From Symsagittifera roscoffensis (Eukaryota; Xenacoelomorpha; Acoela; Convolutidae), in contig NC_087067.1 in NCBI RefSeq assembly GCF_963678635.1, forward strand, positions 2,854,001 through 2,918,000: DNA of 64,000 bases, written 5' to 3'. This document shows positions 36,701 through 44,400 of the stretch, in pieces. Numbering within the stretch: the stretch's first letter is position 1; each line of letters starts with the position of its first letter. Made by a program: the position numbers and the translations under genes. Below the pieces are notes generated by a model. It saw only the letters and a list, made by a program, of their open reading frames with translations. It was not told the origin of the DNA and searched no databases.

Positions 36701-36729
36701 GGAGACGGACCTCGAACAGAGCGAGATAG
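30631..36729 (+). CDS. Element C Pol: nucleocapsid, protease, RT, RNase H, integrase
   Basis: 2032 residues in the -1 frame relative to Gag. Two CCHC knuckles at about 7-20 and 59-72; retropepsin with DTGA at 366-369; RT with FWQVPL and YVDD at 852-855; RNase H with LDTDAS near 1000 and DNRALSW near 1073; integrase with an H-H-C-C zinc region (HDQMGH near 1543, CLAC near 1577), Asp1608, Asp1667 and Glu1703 (35 residues between the last two, the DD35E spacing), and a GPF-like motif (KKWRGPF near 1840). No chromodomain is evident. It is responsible for particle maturation, reverse transcription and integration. The last 35 residues are out of frame with the homologous B sequence, owing to an apparent one-base loss near 36624. 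The first ATG is probably not a true start. Confidence 0.93.
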   Translation: MDKRRSCANCGSVDHHVADCTTYKQGMKSLGYAPDEEDMNQMEEHEFYSGLIIKIGARCFFCNQEGHFRMDCPLFWEAVKNQSHPKHKLGLAAVQNQRNRQGEFETKKLEGPNVELPTKSMKTVTQCGNAAKATAKKAPEIDYEKAAAEAINKVKQDLAAKEIEQRLKQEIEKLNFHEALAGSKPAPEAVSGSTKTGNCNTVKMVTGKPFGISKIGARIMSIITVGGHEVTRNLSEPSDQTIMHIDVYADYLSLISPQSTSRALRALLTRGGSKSVRVDNRYTEAYGPHEVTLNIDGINIYTKTMITCDEDLIGQIYVGKEELKVRSIGHCAMLEEDAMHIGTEADVTGHVLDISGKKTQLRGLLDTGAVLSVIPIETWERMGFNKDDLIDSRIRLSAANKGALRVLGRTPIIALNLGERNLWMNFLVVENLDESDQFILGRDFIRNFDVAIDLNNAMFRIRNPDRRYAIKPVNLIMANESKAPVFLSRRVRLKANEAAIVGLRMKNYNELSDNKQVCIVPNPNSQSAAVLGRSFSITKSGLCVSVLLNTLDIPITIQRGRKLGYALPVKTRYEMTENSKQNEVVDCPDHRDKICILRRLQEIKYSSGLVRSLKSETDDGLSSCSNFPERPTLDEMQIDKPVLPEIEHLRGKLTDEQLEAIKDVLERNEEVFSKHKADIGCCNFVEHEIELEENAVPHREGARRMTPHKSEACRKEIETLLEFDMIEPSKSPWACGVVMAKKKGDQLRFCCDFRYLNSVTVKDAYPIPRIDESLSKLGDAEFFTTLDLGSAFWQVPLRKQDRDKTGFACELGLFQWKRMPFGLCNATATFPRLMAHALIGVTKKYGNLVMCYVDDVVIATPTLEDHIERLDEVFACMKRSGLKCKPSKCEILKDSIKYLGRMVDKHGIRPDPDAVEAVLTWKSPKTEHQLMSFLGFANYYREFIKGYADKVYPMQQLMRHKGKKFTWNNAAEESFKRIKKELCEAPVLGMPTEKGMYVLDTDASVVAISGILHQEQEWNGKTVLRPIAYGSKVLSDTEMKYGAPKAEMFAVVTFVEKYRAYLGSEPFKLRVDNRALSWLKTYSMDQSYIGRWIVRLDGYNMIIEHRTRDKHQNADSLSKKTEFYERQEQREADRPDIKDGFSFMDKETYDSLPLTRWLDKSGKPIEDHPELPKEHPEKTILKKSRRIPVEIMLKSKIVRETLKAKGYDLDQVEAGTARIDEDLMRLLEKLSDDKPVIQEKGQKEPEVTILRKQETVNNTDLSTGSVADSKDVVRSLVDKIPEDVLEQTKVKKKKVAFKEEAEHLGLDQESGEWSRFMEEEETGEGKLSGEHEEWDKDSDESSEDQDSLCMILAEEKIRQHDRELQTDPSSGTYNLDIQEVRGGEELEKIAVSRKPFRELSCNSNVRTNLVPEDDMKILKRMICVKLSDDIHNPGEMNGQIMALKEHVKARYRLSDLIRAQKNDKMTSNLSKWIQSGVREKGELEEDSYKILSQFYKEKKDLLYHTADGVVACKRRDEEKVLHKHNLIILPQLYQTEVLFRSHDQMGHQGIDKVQQRILHRFDWPGMRKACERWVNACLACLQVKDPRKMKFPLKSVESSEFNEVVQIDHQKICMTESGYNQILVIIDHFTKLAEAVPCQKASAEETCDHLITHWISRYGCPMTFQSDNGKAFVGDLTKELMRRSLIAQAHSTTYHPQTNGLVERQNRTLVNMLRVYCSRYMTDWDKYLPQVVGAYNSTQHSTTGISPFMMLTGRERAMPLTFFYPEYEGKRTSPQAYVKVAIKRQQELNELCRRNTAQAQMRQRKKYDEKILQAKPYEVGQYVWVFQNVIPPKGTKKLLKKWRGPFMITEVHQQGRFYRLSTGRAAHYENLKPHVPSPEDWCLPKDMEGLEYLVVEPACEVNEKGTREKNDGNENLSLDDNEKIEVESEAGSFAEEDWNDPEQDEVPKWMEPDRQISPGTRTGNRKRTGMRYNRYGDDFLIDKIQPDKLGEELLSAGDWKPKRNGRSLMMEDTIRRKITRHQKWRRTSNRAR

Positions 36730-37565
36730 AGAGGAGGGAGAACACGAACTTGAGGATACTAGAGTGGATACGCGACGTCAAAGACGAAGGCCATGGAGGA
36801 CAGAGTATCCAGCAAGTCGACGTGTCAGCGGAAAAACACAAGAAGTCAGAAGACCCTCTCTTCGGCTGGACGGTGACAGACAGGCCGCTGGACATTCCAC
36901 CGGACAATTCAGACCCGACAACATCGACGGGGACGTCGATAAATATTTTTGTCCGGGGAGTGGGGGTAGGACTTACCCACACCAAAAATTTGATGATAAA
37001 GAAGCTCAAGGAAGTGAGAGAAACCAGCGAATTGGAACTGGAAGAACAAGAGCCAGAGCCTAACATAGGCCGGAATTTCAAAACGAAATTTGAAATACCC
37101 AATCAGTACTCGGAAAACATCATGATAACAGATAGTGACTTCATCCTGTCAAACAGAACGAGCGCAATCTGCATCACGGCAGACATGAGTTTCAAATCAA
37201 GACTGGAAGCTGACTTCAAGAGAGAATACCAGAACGTAGAGTTTCTGTTCAGACAGAGACCAGGACTGGGAGGGATGGCAGCGCTCCCACCATCAGTAGC
37301 ACAAGCCCCGGGGAAATACCTGTGCTTCCTAGTGACGAGGGTCAATGACAGGAACACAATTGATCCCGAACACGTGATGTTGGCACTAACAAGACTACGA
37401 GACTTCATGATTGAAAGAGGGATAACAGAGGTCTCAATGCCGGTGTATGACCCAAACAGGGGCAAACTGAGCCCAAGGGAATTGTACGCTATCCTACATG
37501 TAGTCTTTGCAGAAACTGAGATAGTGGTGTATAATCATAAAAAGTACTACTTGAGCATCGCCTGA
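36699..37565 (+). CDS. Element C macro-like domain (C-terminal extension of Pol)
   Basis: 288 residues overlapping the end of pol by 31 nt in another frame. In B the same sequence is continuous with the acidic tail of pol, so I read this as the displaced end of the polyprotein, not an independent gene; the ATG at 36699 may be fortuitous. Residues about 140-288 follow the order of a macro domain of the OARD1/TARG1 type: strand and helix (AICITADMSF), FKREYQ, GKYLCFLVTR, long helix (LTRLRDFM), SMPVYDPN, final helix and strand (LYAILHVVF...IVVY). The Gly-rich ligand loops are altered, so it may bind a ligand without hydrolysing it. Alternative: an unrelated fold with a chance pattern. Confidence 0.6.
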   Translation: METDLEQSEIERRENTNLRILEWIRDVKDEGHGGQSIQQVDVSAEKHKKSEDPLFGWTVTDRPLDIPPDNSDPTTSTGTSINIFVRGVGVGLTHTKNLMIKKLKEVRETSELELEEQEPEPNIGRNFKTKFEIPNQYSENIMITDSDFILSNRTSAICITADMSFKSRLEADFKREYQNVEFLFRQRPGLGGMAALPPSVAQAPGKYLCFLVTRVNDRNTIDPEHVMLALTRLRDFMIERGITEVSMPVYDPNRGKLSPRELYAILHVVFAETEIVVYNHKKYYLSIA

Positions 37566-37636
37566 GTCGGGTACACGGGGGTGTCGAGTCGGGTGTGAGG
37601 GAGGAGTCTTGAGCTAGGTACTGGGGTACAAAACAG

Positions 37637-37846
37637 GTAAGGGATCTTAGGGGTGATTGGCATGACAATTATTATTTTAAATGATTGATGGTGCTAAAAC
37701 ATAAAATGTATCTGCATGTTTTTAGAATATTTCAATTGAACTATTTTAGTAGGGCGAAAAGGAGAGGGTTTTTAATCATAAAAGTAATGGGGTTTTCTGG
37801 TTAGGGACAGAGCTTGTCAGTCTAAAAAATCGGGTGTTATTTTCAG
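37637..37846 (+). promoter_or_regulatory. Candidate short intron or 3' splice site before second ORF
   Basis: Donor-like CAG|GTAAGG at 37637 and acceptor-like TGTTATTTTCAG|ATTGATTTG ending at 37846. Element B has CAG|GTAAAA at 14741 and TTCTTTTTTCAG|ATTGATTTG ending at 14977. Conservation in an otherwise variable region suggests that splicing helps make an mRNA for the second protein, as subgenomic RNAs do in other LTR elements. The acceptor might instead pair with a donor far upstream. Confidence 0.45.
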
Positions 37847-37899
37847 ATTGATTTGTTGAACTCACGTTGACTACTCATCTATATTCAATTGAAGGAAGA

Positions 37900-38000
37900 A
37901 AACTCAAGCTGCTCATACTCAAGTTGCCCAGGTAAAATTCAAGTTGCTCAGGTGAAACTCAAGTTGCTCAGGTGAAACTCAAGTTGCTAATACTCAAGGA
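37900..38000. repeat. CTCAAGTTGCTCAGGTGAAA short tandem repeat
   Basis: Three adjoining units of about 20 bp (CAGGTRAAAYTCAAGTTGCT) with flanking partial copies, giving five CTCAAG in about 100 bp. B has a different array with CTTGAGTTGG at the same place. Confidence 0.85.
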
Positions 38001-38019
38001 CCCAATTGAAATCACAGAA

Positions 38020-38940
38020 ATGGCAGATCGATTCTGGAAGTCCATGCCATCGGCTCTGAAAAAGCCCACACTTGACGAATTGTACAGGCGGCTGAGGGAC
38101 CTGGATTATACTCAAGTGGACGAGAGAATGGCAGTGATGCTGAATGCCATCCTCCAATTGGAGGAACAGGGCGAATGTCGGGAGTCTGCGACGGAGGCGG
38201 TTTTGATGGTAGGCTACACCACTGATGGAGTGTCCAATCAAGAACAAACCAGATGGCTGTCCTGGAACGTGGATGGAGCGATAAGGGGGTTCGATTTGGC
38301 GAGGAACCCTGGCCTGAACAACAATACGGAGTATGGCGCGGGGGAATTCCCACTGCCGGTCAGACCATCAGTCAGGTCCACGAGCCAGAGTACGAGTAAA
38401 GTACCATCGATGACACGGGCACAGCAGACGGGGGAAGCTTATCCGGACGTCAGTGCCATGAAGAGAGAACTCGAGAGAACCCAGCGGGAAAGAAACAAGG
38501 CGAACCTCGACCGGGATCAAGCGGTGCTTGAGAGGGACCAAGCGCGGAGAGAACTGGACATGATGAGAGCTGAACGGCTACAGGCAGAAAGGGTGCGGGA
38601 GAATGCCGCGAATTGTGAGCAGCTGAAGCAGGCTCTCGAGAGAGATCAGGCAAAACTTGAGAGGATCCAGCGACAACAACGCGAGCTCGATATGCAGAAA
38701 GGGGCTAGGCCCAAAGAACGGGTAGTGACTGTCTCAAGGCCAGAGTCACGCATGGAGGTAGATGAAGCTCCTAGGTCGATTCAACCTCGATCGTGCGGCT
38801 CAGGAACCTATGAACGAGGGGCTGGAGGTATGGATCCCACCCGAATCAGCGTCCTCCCTGCGCGGCATGGAGACTCAAGTAATACGACCATTGATGGACG
38901 TCGCGCTGCCTGGATATACGCCGAGTTCGACCCCGGGTAG
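38020..38940 (+). CDS. Element C second ORF, N-terminal segment
   Basis: The likely start is the ATG at 38020 (ATGGCAGATCG), since the same start context is kept in B at 15199 and upstream codons are repeat-derived. Residues 1-110 form a globular-looking, unrecognised region; about 145-230 are a strongly charged coiled coil (repeats of RDQA-LERDQA type, with many Glu, Arg, Gln). The block RPESRMEVDEAP (about 243-250) is also in B. After about 38770 the frame departs from B because of a net loss of 8 nt; the true continuation is the frame of the next entry and the last ~55 codons are spurious. Confidence 0.75.
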   Translation: MADRFWKSMPSALKKPTLDELYRRLRDLDYTQVDERMAVMLNAILQLEEQGECRESATEAVLMVGYTTDGVSNQEQTRWLSWNVDGAIRGFDLARNPGLNNNTEYGAGEFPLPVRPSVRSTSQSTSKVPSMTRAQQTGEAYPDVSAMKRELERTQRERNKANLDRDQAVLERDQARRELDMMRAERLQAERVRENAANCEQLKQALERDQAKLERIQRQQRELDMQKGARPKERVVTVSRPESRMEVDEAPRSIQPRSCGSGTYERGAGGMDPTRISVLPARHGDSSNTTIDGRRAAWIYAEFDPG

Positions 38941-41395
38941 TAGTCAGGTGAGTGGCAGCTCGTCACGATTGAAAGAGTTGCACGAGCGGCTACAGCTGAG
39001 GAGTCGCGAGGGTTCGGCAAGAGCGGACTTACCCTCGACGTGGGGGGAGCAACCTGTCAGGAGTGTGGTGATCTCAAGCTACAAGAAGAATACGGAAGGG
39101 AGATATCGCAAGCACAATCGGATAGACTGGAACGCGGCGCAGAGGGAGAGGAGAGATTGCTTCCACGACGCGACTTGGGTGGAGTACTTCACGCATCCGC
39201 GAGTGCCTGAAGGCGTGGTTCACTTGATCATTGGGGACAGCTTGCTGCGGGTGCTGACCCGGATCCAGTCCCATTGGCAAACGGGAATCTTGAGCTTCGC
39301 CGGAGCCGCAACGCCGCAGATGTTAGCGACACTTGAGATGTTCGGGATGGTGAGTGCATACACGGTCACCCTGATGGTCGGGACGAATGATGTGTCCAGG
39401 GGGGAAGCAAGGAAGGTGACAAGGCTGCACGAAAAGATGAGCTGCATTCTCGAGGAAATACGGATCCAAATGGATCCGGCCATTCTCACGGTATGTACTG
39501 TTCCCTACAACATGGGAGCGGATCAACATGCAGTGGAGATGAACACAAAAGTGCGAGGCCTGAACGAAGCAATCAGGAAGGTACATCAAAGGAGTGTCCT
39601 TCCCCTTAGGCTACTGGACGTGGCTGAACAAATGGAGCTATCTTCTTTCCCTGACGATGCATCTGCGGATGGCATTCACTTTGATAGGCCCAGAGGGGTG
39701 GAGTGGTTGAACAACGTCTTCCAAAGACACATATGTGCGCTAGAGGCAGAATTGCTGGAGACAGCACAGGTCACGTTCGGACCACCTCCAAACCCACCCT
39801 TCTTCAACCCGAGGTCTTTGTCCAGTCGCTTAGGCGAGAGAGCCGATTCTAGAGACAGTTCGAGGAACAGCCGGACCAAGTTACCGAGCACCACACCCAT
39901 GGAAGCTGATGAAGCGATATCAGCCACTCCTCAAGGGTCGATAATATCCTCAGTGGGGGTTGCGGAGAAGAAGAGGTCAGAGAAGCCACTGGAGACCAGC
40001 AGGTCGAAATATGAGGAGAAGGTCGAGGAACTGGATCTGGAGGATCTGAAATGTAGGCAGGAGCTAGCGAGAGCTTTGGGTCTGGAACAGGTGTCACACG
40101 AAGACTTGGGGAGACACCAGTGCGTGGACTGGTTGAAGGCTCATGAAACACATTTCTCGAGAGCGAAGTTGATGGAGACGGCGGATCTGACTGGAATTCC
40201 CACAAAATCGGTGATGGGACCGATTAATTACAGACCTCTCAAGTCATTAGGGAGCCCGGGATTGGTGGTGGAGCCTCCCAAGCACCGAACCAGCATTGCC
40301 AGATTTAGAGTGGCCACTCCAGCACAATTGAGAGTGGTAGACAAACTGATGGACCCGAGAGAAATGGAGTTACCAGACGCCGCATATGAAGGCACAAGAC
40401 TAGCCAACGACCCCCGATATGGGAAACCCTGCGGGCAGACGCAGCTGGCCAAAACCCTGGCAGTTTACGACAGAGCAGATCCAGCTGCAGCAAGGGTGGT
40501 TATCGTAGCAGGATCAGATTTTGAAGGAACGTCTCCCAAGTTGTTCTGGCCAGAGACCCTGATATATGCCTTGCCGGGAGCGGAGCTAAACCAGATGTTG
40601 ACCCTGGTGGTGGCAATGAAGTCAGAAATGCCCTGCGAACCTGAGTTACTACTGTTTGCAGGGATGAACGATCATCTGCATGCAACGGAATTTCTTGAGC
40701 AGCTCAAGGGTGGTGAGCCCACGCCAAAGAGGATCTGGGAGGCCATCCAGACCTTATTTGCGGCCATAAATGAAATACAAGAGAATGTTGCCTCAAGATT
40801 CGGCTCCAAGACAAAAGTGGCGTTCACAACGTCCCCCGGGTACTCGAGCATGACACTCGCTCTGCAATTTGTGTACGCGTTCTTGATCTTGATCGCAGAG
40901 GGGAATGGGTGGCGTGTCCTGATGGCAGCTCCCAACCGAGAATTGGAACCGACGAACTTGAGACTGCGCAGATCAGAACTCGCGGCGGCATGGGCGGATG
41001 TCTCCCATGCGTTTAGAGGCTTTTACGAGTTGGCCGACATCCTCATCGTACTAGACGAGGTCCTCTTGTTGGAGATATCCAACTTCGCCAGGCAACTCAA
41101 GCTCAGCCCGATTATAAGGGATGATCATCCAGTGGTGGCTCACCTGACGGCTAGTCTGTGGTTTCGGGACATGGAGTTGACCATCACGAGCTCAACCAGC
41201 AGATCTAGAGGGCCGAACAACGAAAGGAAGAACGTGGCCGCATCGGAGAAGCAACTAGAGTCGATGGTGCATCGGTTGGCACAAGAGGGAGGCAAATGGC
41301 CCTTCTTGACACCAAGACTGGAAAACGCCACGGAGAAAACAAGAGAAGATGCGCCGCTTCTGGTGAAGCAGATCTGGGATTTTCTTGAGGAGTAA
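38762..41395 (+). CDS. Element C second ORF, central segment with SGNH hydrolase domain
   Basis: 877 residues in the frame following the break at about 38770. All four SGNH-type blocks are present: GDS with candidate Ser at 39239-39241 (HLIIGDSLLRVL), an SFAGAA Gly block near 39295, GTND at 39380-39391 (MVGTNDVS), and DGIH with Asp 39668-39670 and His 39677-39679 (ADGIHFDRP). The spacing fits a SGNH/GDSL esterase or lipase domain. A second region (40495-40940) has VAGSDFEG, LPGAELNQM and FAGMNDHLH and may be a divergent second SGNH-like domain. The frame ends at TAA (41393-41395), where B has a Gln codon, and continues in the same frame in the next entry. Esterase domains are known from other retroelement classes; the role here is unknown. 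Confidence 0.75.
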   Translation: MKLLGRFNLDRAAQEPMNEGLEVWIPPESASSLRGMETQVIRPLMDVALPGYTPSSTPGSSQVSGSSSRLKELHERLQLRSREGSARADLPSTWGEQPVRSVVISSYKKNTEGRYRKHNRIDWNAAQRERRDCFHDATWVEYFTHPRVPEGVVHLIIGDSLLRVLTRIQSHWQTGILSFAGAATPQMLATLEMFGMVSAYTVTLMVGTNDVSRGEARKVTRLHEKMSCILEEIRIQMDPAILTVCTVPYNMGADQHAVEMNTKVRGLNEAIRKVHQRSVLPLRLLDVAEQMELSSFPDDASADGIHFDRPRGVEWLNNVFQRHICALEAELLETAQVTFGPPPNPPFFNPRSLSSRLGERADSRDSSRNSRTKLPSTTPMEADEAISATPQGSIISSVGVAEKKRSEKPLETSRSKYEEKVEELDLEDLKCRQELARALGLEQVSHEDLGRHQCVDWLKAHETHFSRAKLMETADLTGIPTKSVMGPINYRPLKSLGSPGLVVEPPKHRTSIARFRVATPAQLRVVDKLMDPREMELPDAAYEGTRLANDPRYGKPCGQTQLAKTLAVYDRADPAAARVVIVAGSDFEGTSPKLFWPETLIYALPGAELNQMLTLVVAMKSEMPCEPELLLFAGMNDHLHATEFLEQLKGGEPTPKRIWEAIQTLFAAINEIQENVASRFGSKTKVAFTTSPGYSSMTLALQFVYAFLILIAEGNGWRVLMAAPNRELEPTNLRLRRSELAAAWADVSHAFRGFYELADILIVLDEVLLLEISNFARQLKLSPIIRDDHPVVAHLTASLWFRDMELTITSSTSRSRGPNNERKNVAASEKQLESMVHRLAQEGGKWPFLTPRLENATEKTREDAPLLVKQIWDFLEE

Positions 41396-41419
41396 CTGGG
41401 AATAGCTGAGAAGAAGGAG

Positions 41420-44400
41420 ATGACGGTTGGCAGGTTCGTCACAGCAGCCAATGAGGTCACGATTGGAGGGTTCTGGAGGGAGCACGCGAGAGGTGAGCTA
41501 AGGACGAGGAGGGATCATGAGATTCTCGAGTTCTTAAGTCCTTGTTGGGGAAAAGAGTTCCTGACCGAGGTGTACAGTGCGAAGGAGACTATCTTCAAGG
41601 CATTCATACAGGAGGTATTGAACATGCCTATCAGTCTGTTGCTGGCGCTGTACCTGGTTTACCCGAGGCACTTGTTTAATATGGGCCCAGCATACATGTT
41701 CAGTCGTGGCGTGGATACCCTCAGAATAGACGGGTACTTGACGTTAGTGCTTCTGACCCACGGTGAGCTGGCGTCATTTCACCGATTGATGAGGTACGGG
41801 GAGCCCCTGTCGATGGGAAGAACACACTCGAGTATTGAGACCTACTCGTACAAGTGTGCGGCAGGACTAAAGACGCTGCTAGTGCAGTACCTGTTGATGC
41901 AAAACAGGCACCTGACTGGTGAAGAAAAGAGCCCGAAGACAAGAGAAGAATGGAGAAGAGCGAATTCAGGCATGCCCCTATTGACGGACCTATGCCTGGC
42001 CATGAGATCGGACCCCATGGGGATGATCCGGGGGCTGGGGGAGGTCATGACCTGTATCTATGGACCGACCGTCACGTTTGCGTTCCCAGACCCTCTGGTG
42101 ACGGCTTATCGATACTCTGTGACCCACGTGAGCCTCATAAGCGTATTAGATGGAACGACAATTAACTGGTGTCAGCAAGAGGTGCTAAGGGCACAGATGA
42201 GCAACACGGTGCTCTTTGGAAAGGTGAAGGATCCGGAGTTGAACGTGTACAGTTTCCGAGGACAACTGCAATGCCGGATGGGAGGCAAGCGCGAGGGCCC
42301 CATCGAAACTTACCCCAAGTTCTGGAACTTGAATCCCTTGACAGCCAATGGGCGAGAAATCTTGAGAGTTCCTGCATGGACGAAAAGCTTCGAGCTAGTG
42401 AAAAAGGAGCTAGAGGCGATATTGGAGAAAGAGGTCCTGCCAGTGAGCATTCCTGAGTTCCCCATAGTGAGGAGAATGACCCTGGGGATGAACAGTTCCC
42501 TGGTAGTCCCGTCCCCTTACGCGAGAACCACAACCGAAGAACGGCAGAAGGAGTTTACCGACGGCTGGGATCCGCTCTTCATCGGCTACACTGCAGCGAT
42601 TTATTTAAATACCATCGATGCTAAGATAAATTCATGGACAACTCAAGCCAAGAAAATGAGAGGGTCGATGCCCCCGAAATTCGAGGTGCGAGATGCCTTG
42701 AGAGTACTTGAGCGGGCAAGTCTAGAGAACCAGTTGCCAGCATGGGACGACGGGAGGATGATAGTGAATGAAGGGCATATCGCACTGAAAGCAGACGAGA
42801 TGCTGTTTGCCACAAGGAGATACCGGGCACCTTACGGACTAGAGCAGGTGGAAAGGAATCAGGAAGGAAAAAAGCTGGATGCAGCAGGTCCATTGTACGT
42901 GGCACTGACAGAGCACAAGGGGACGAATCCAACGACACCATCACCCCTTTCGGTGGACACCCCTGGGGATAAAAGGAGTGGCACCGTAGAAGATCGATTC
43001 AAGAGGATTCTTGAGAGAAGAGAAGCAGAGTCGGGAGACGAGAGCATGGATGAAACTCTCAGTGAGGCAGGAGAAGATATGGAGGTGGGAAACACACCGG
43101 AGCAGAAGCCAGCGGAGGAGGAGTTCACTGCGCAGGAACTGTTGAAGGATCTGAGTGAAGAAAACTGGGCAGATACCCCCACGCCACCTCTGACCTCATC
43201 CCCCCGCAAGGACCCAGAGATGTCATTGACGAGCGAGAATCCCAACATGGGGATGATCTTCTTGAGTGCGGAGAGAAGGGAGAAGAATACCTTCGAGGGA
43301 AACAGAGACGCCTTCCTGGGCACTCTGGACAAAGATGCTTGGCAAGAATTCTTGAGTGATTTCAATCGAGAGGTGGATGAAGACACCACATTGGACAATT
43401 TTAAAGAGGAACTGTGGGACACAGTGGTGAAGTTCGGTGAACCTGTCCTGATGGGGACGGGTTTAGAGGAGAAAGCTAGAGGAGAACTGTTGAGCAAGAT
43501 GGTCGAGTTGAGGAAAACATCAAAAAAGACCAGAGAAGACAAATGTAAAGACAGCTCTACTCCGAAACAGAAAACTGACAATAAAATAATTAAATATACA
43601 AGGGGAGATAAGGTGGGAACTAGTAATATGATTAAAAGTACTAATATCCTTAAGGCTCGAGCAGGGGGGAGGCAAGAGTTGGTTGGAGAGAAGGAAGTTG
43701 AATCAGTGATGATAACGACGACGCCCCCGAATAAAGACGTGAGGTCTCGCAAGAGGAAGAGAGACGTGGAGGGATTGGGCAGTCCTTCAGCTGACGCGGT
43801 CTCGGAAAAGGACTTGAGAGAGACGGCCCCCATGGTTCTGGCGCGATGGAAGACGGCAGCCTACAAAAGTAGCTATGAACCGAGGAAACTGCTCGACATA
43901 GAAAAAGAAATGGAAAACCCCACTAGCTCAGTGACGGAGGAAGATTTCAAACCTCAGAGAATAAAAATGAAGCGAGGTTCGACGAGCGGGCAGACCTGGG
44001 AGGTAGACGTCGGCAAAGAATGGGTCTCAAGTGAACATCAGGCTATTGGGAAACAAGTGACCAGCGATCCTCTTGAGAAGAATAAAACCAGAAATACCTC
44101 CCGACCGTGGTGGATAGCCCTTGGGACATTGAAAGAAATGGAAGACTGCTTGAAGAAATTGAACAGTGGAGTAGCCCGCAAACGACACAGTTGGGCCACA
44201 CAGCAGAAGGCTGAGGTTAACAAGATAGAATTGGCGAACCAGCTGAAGAGATCCTGGCAAAACTTATTGAAGGATCATTTTGAAGAGGCTATGAGGACAC
44301 CCTCATCGGCACCGCCGCTGATGGCGAATCCCTTTATCAGGACTGCAGGACAGCTAATGTTCGCGTGGAGCATGTTGGGGATAGAGCTGGAGACACTGAC

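Larger units (their letters stand above)
37566..38019 (+). other. Element C inter-ORF region
   Basis: 454 bp without coding potential between the macro-like domain and the second frame. It contains conserved splice-like signals and a short CTCAAG-rich repeat (separate entries). The block GGTGCTAAAACATAAAATG near 37690 is shared with element B. Confidence 0.7.
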
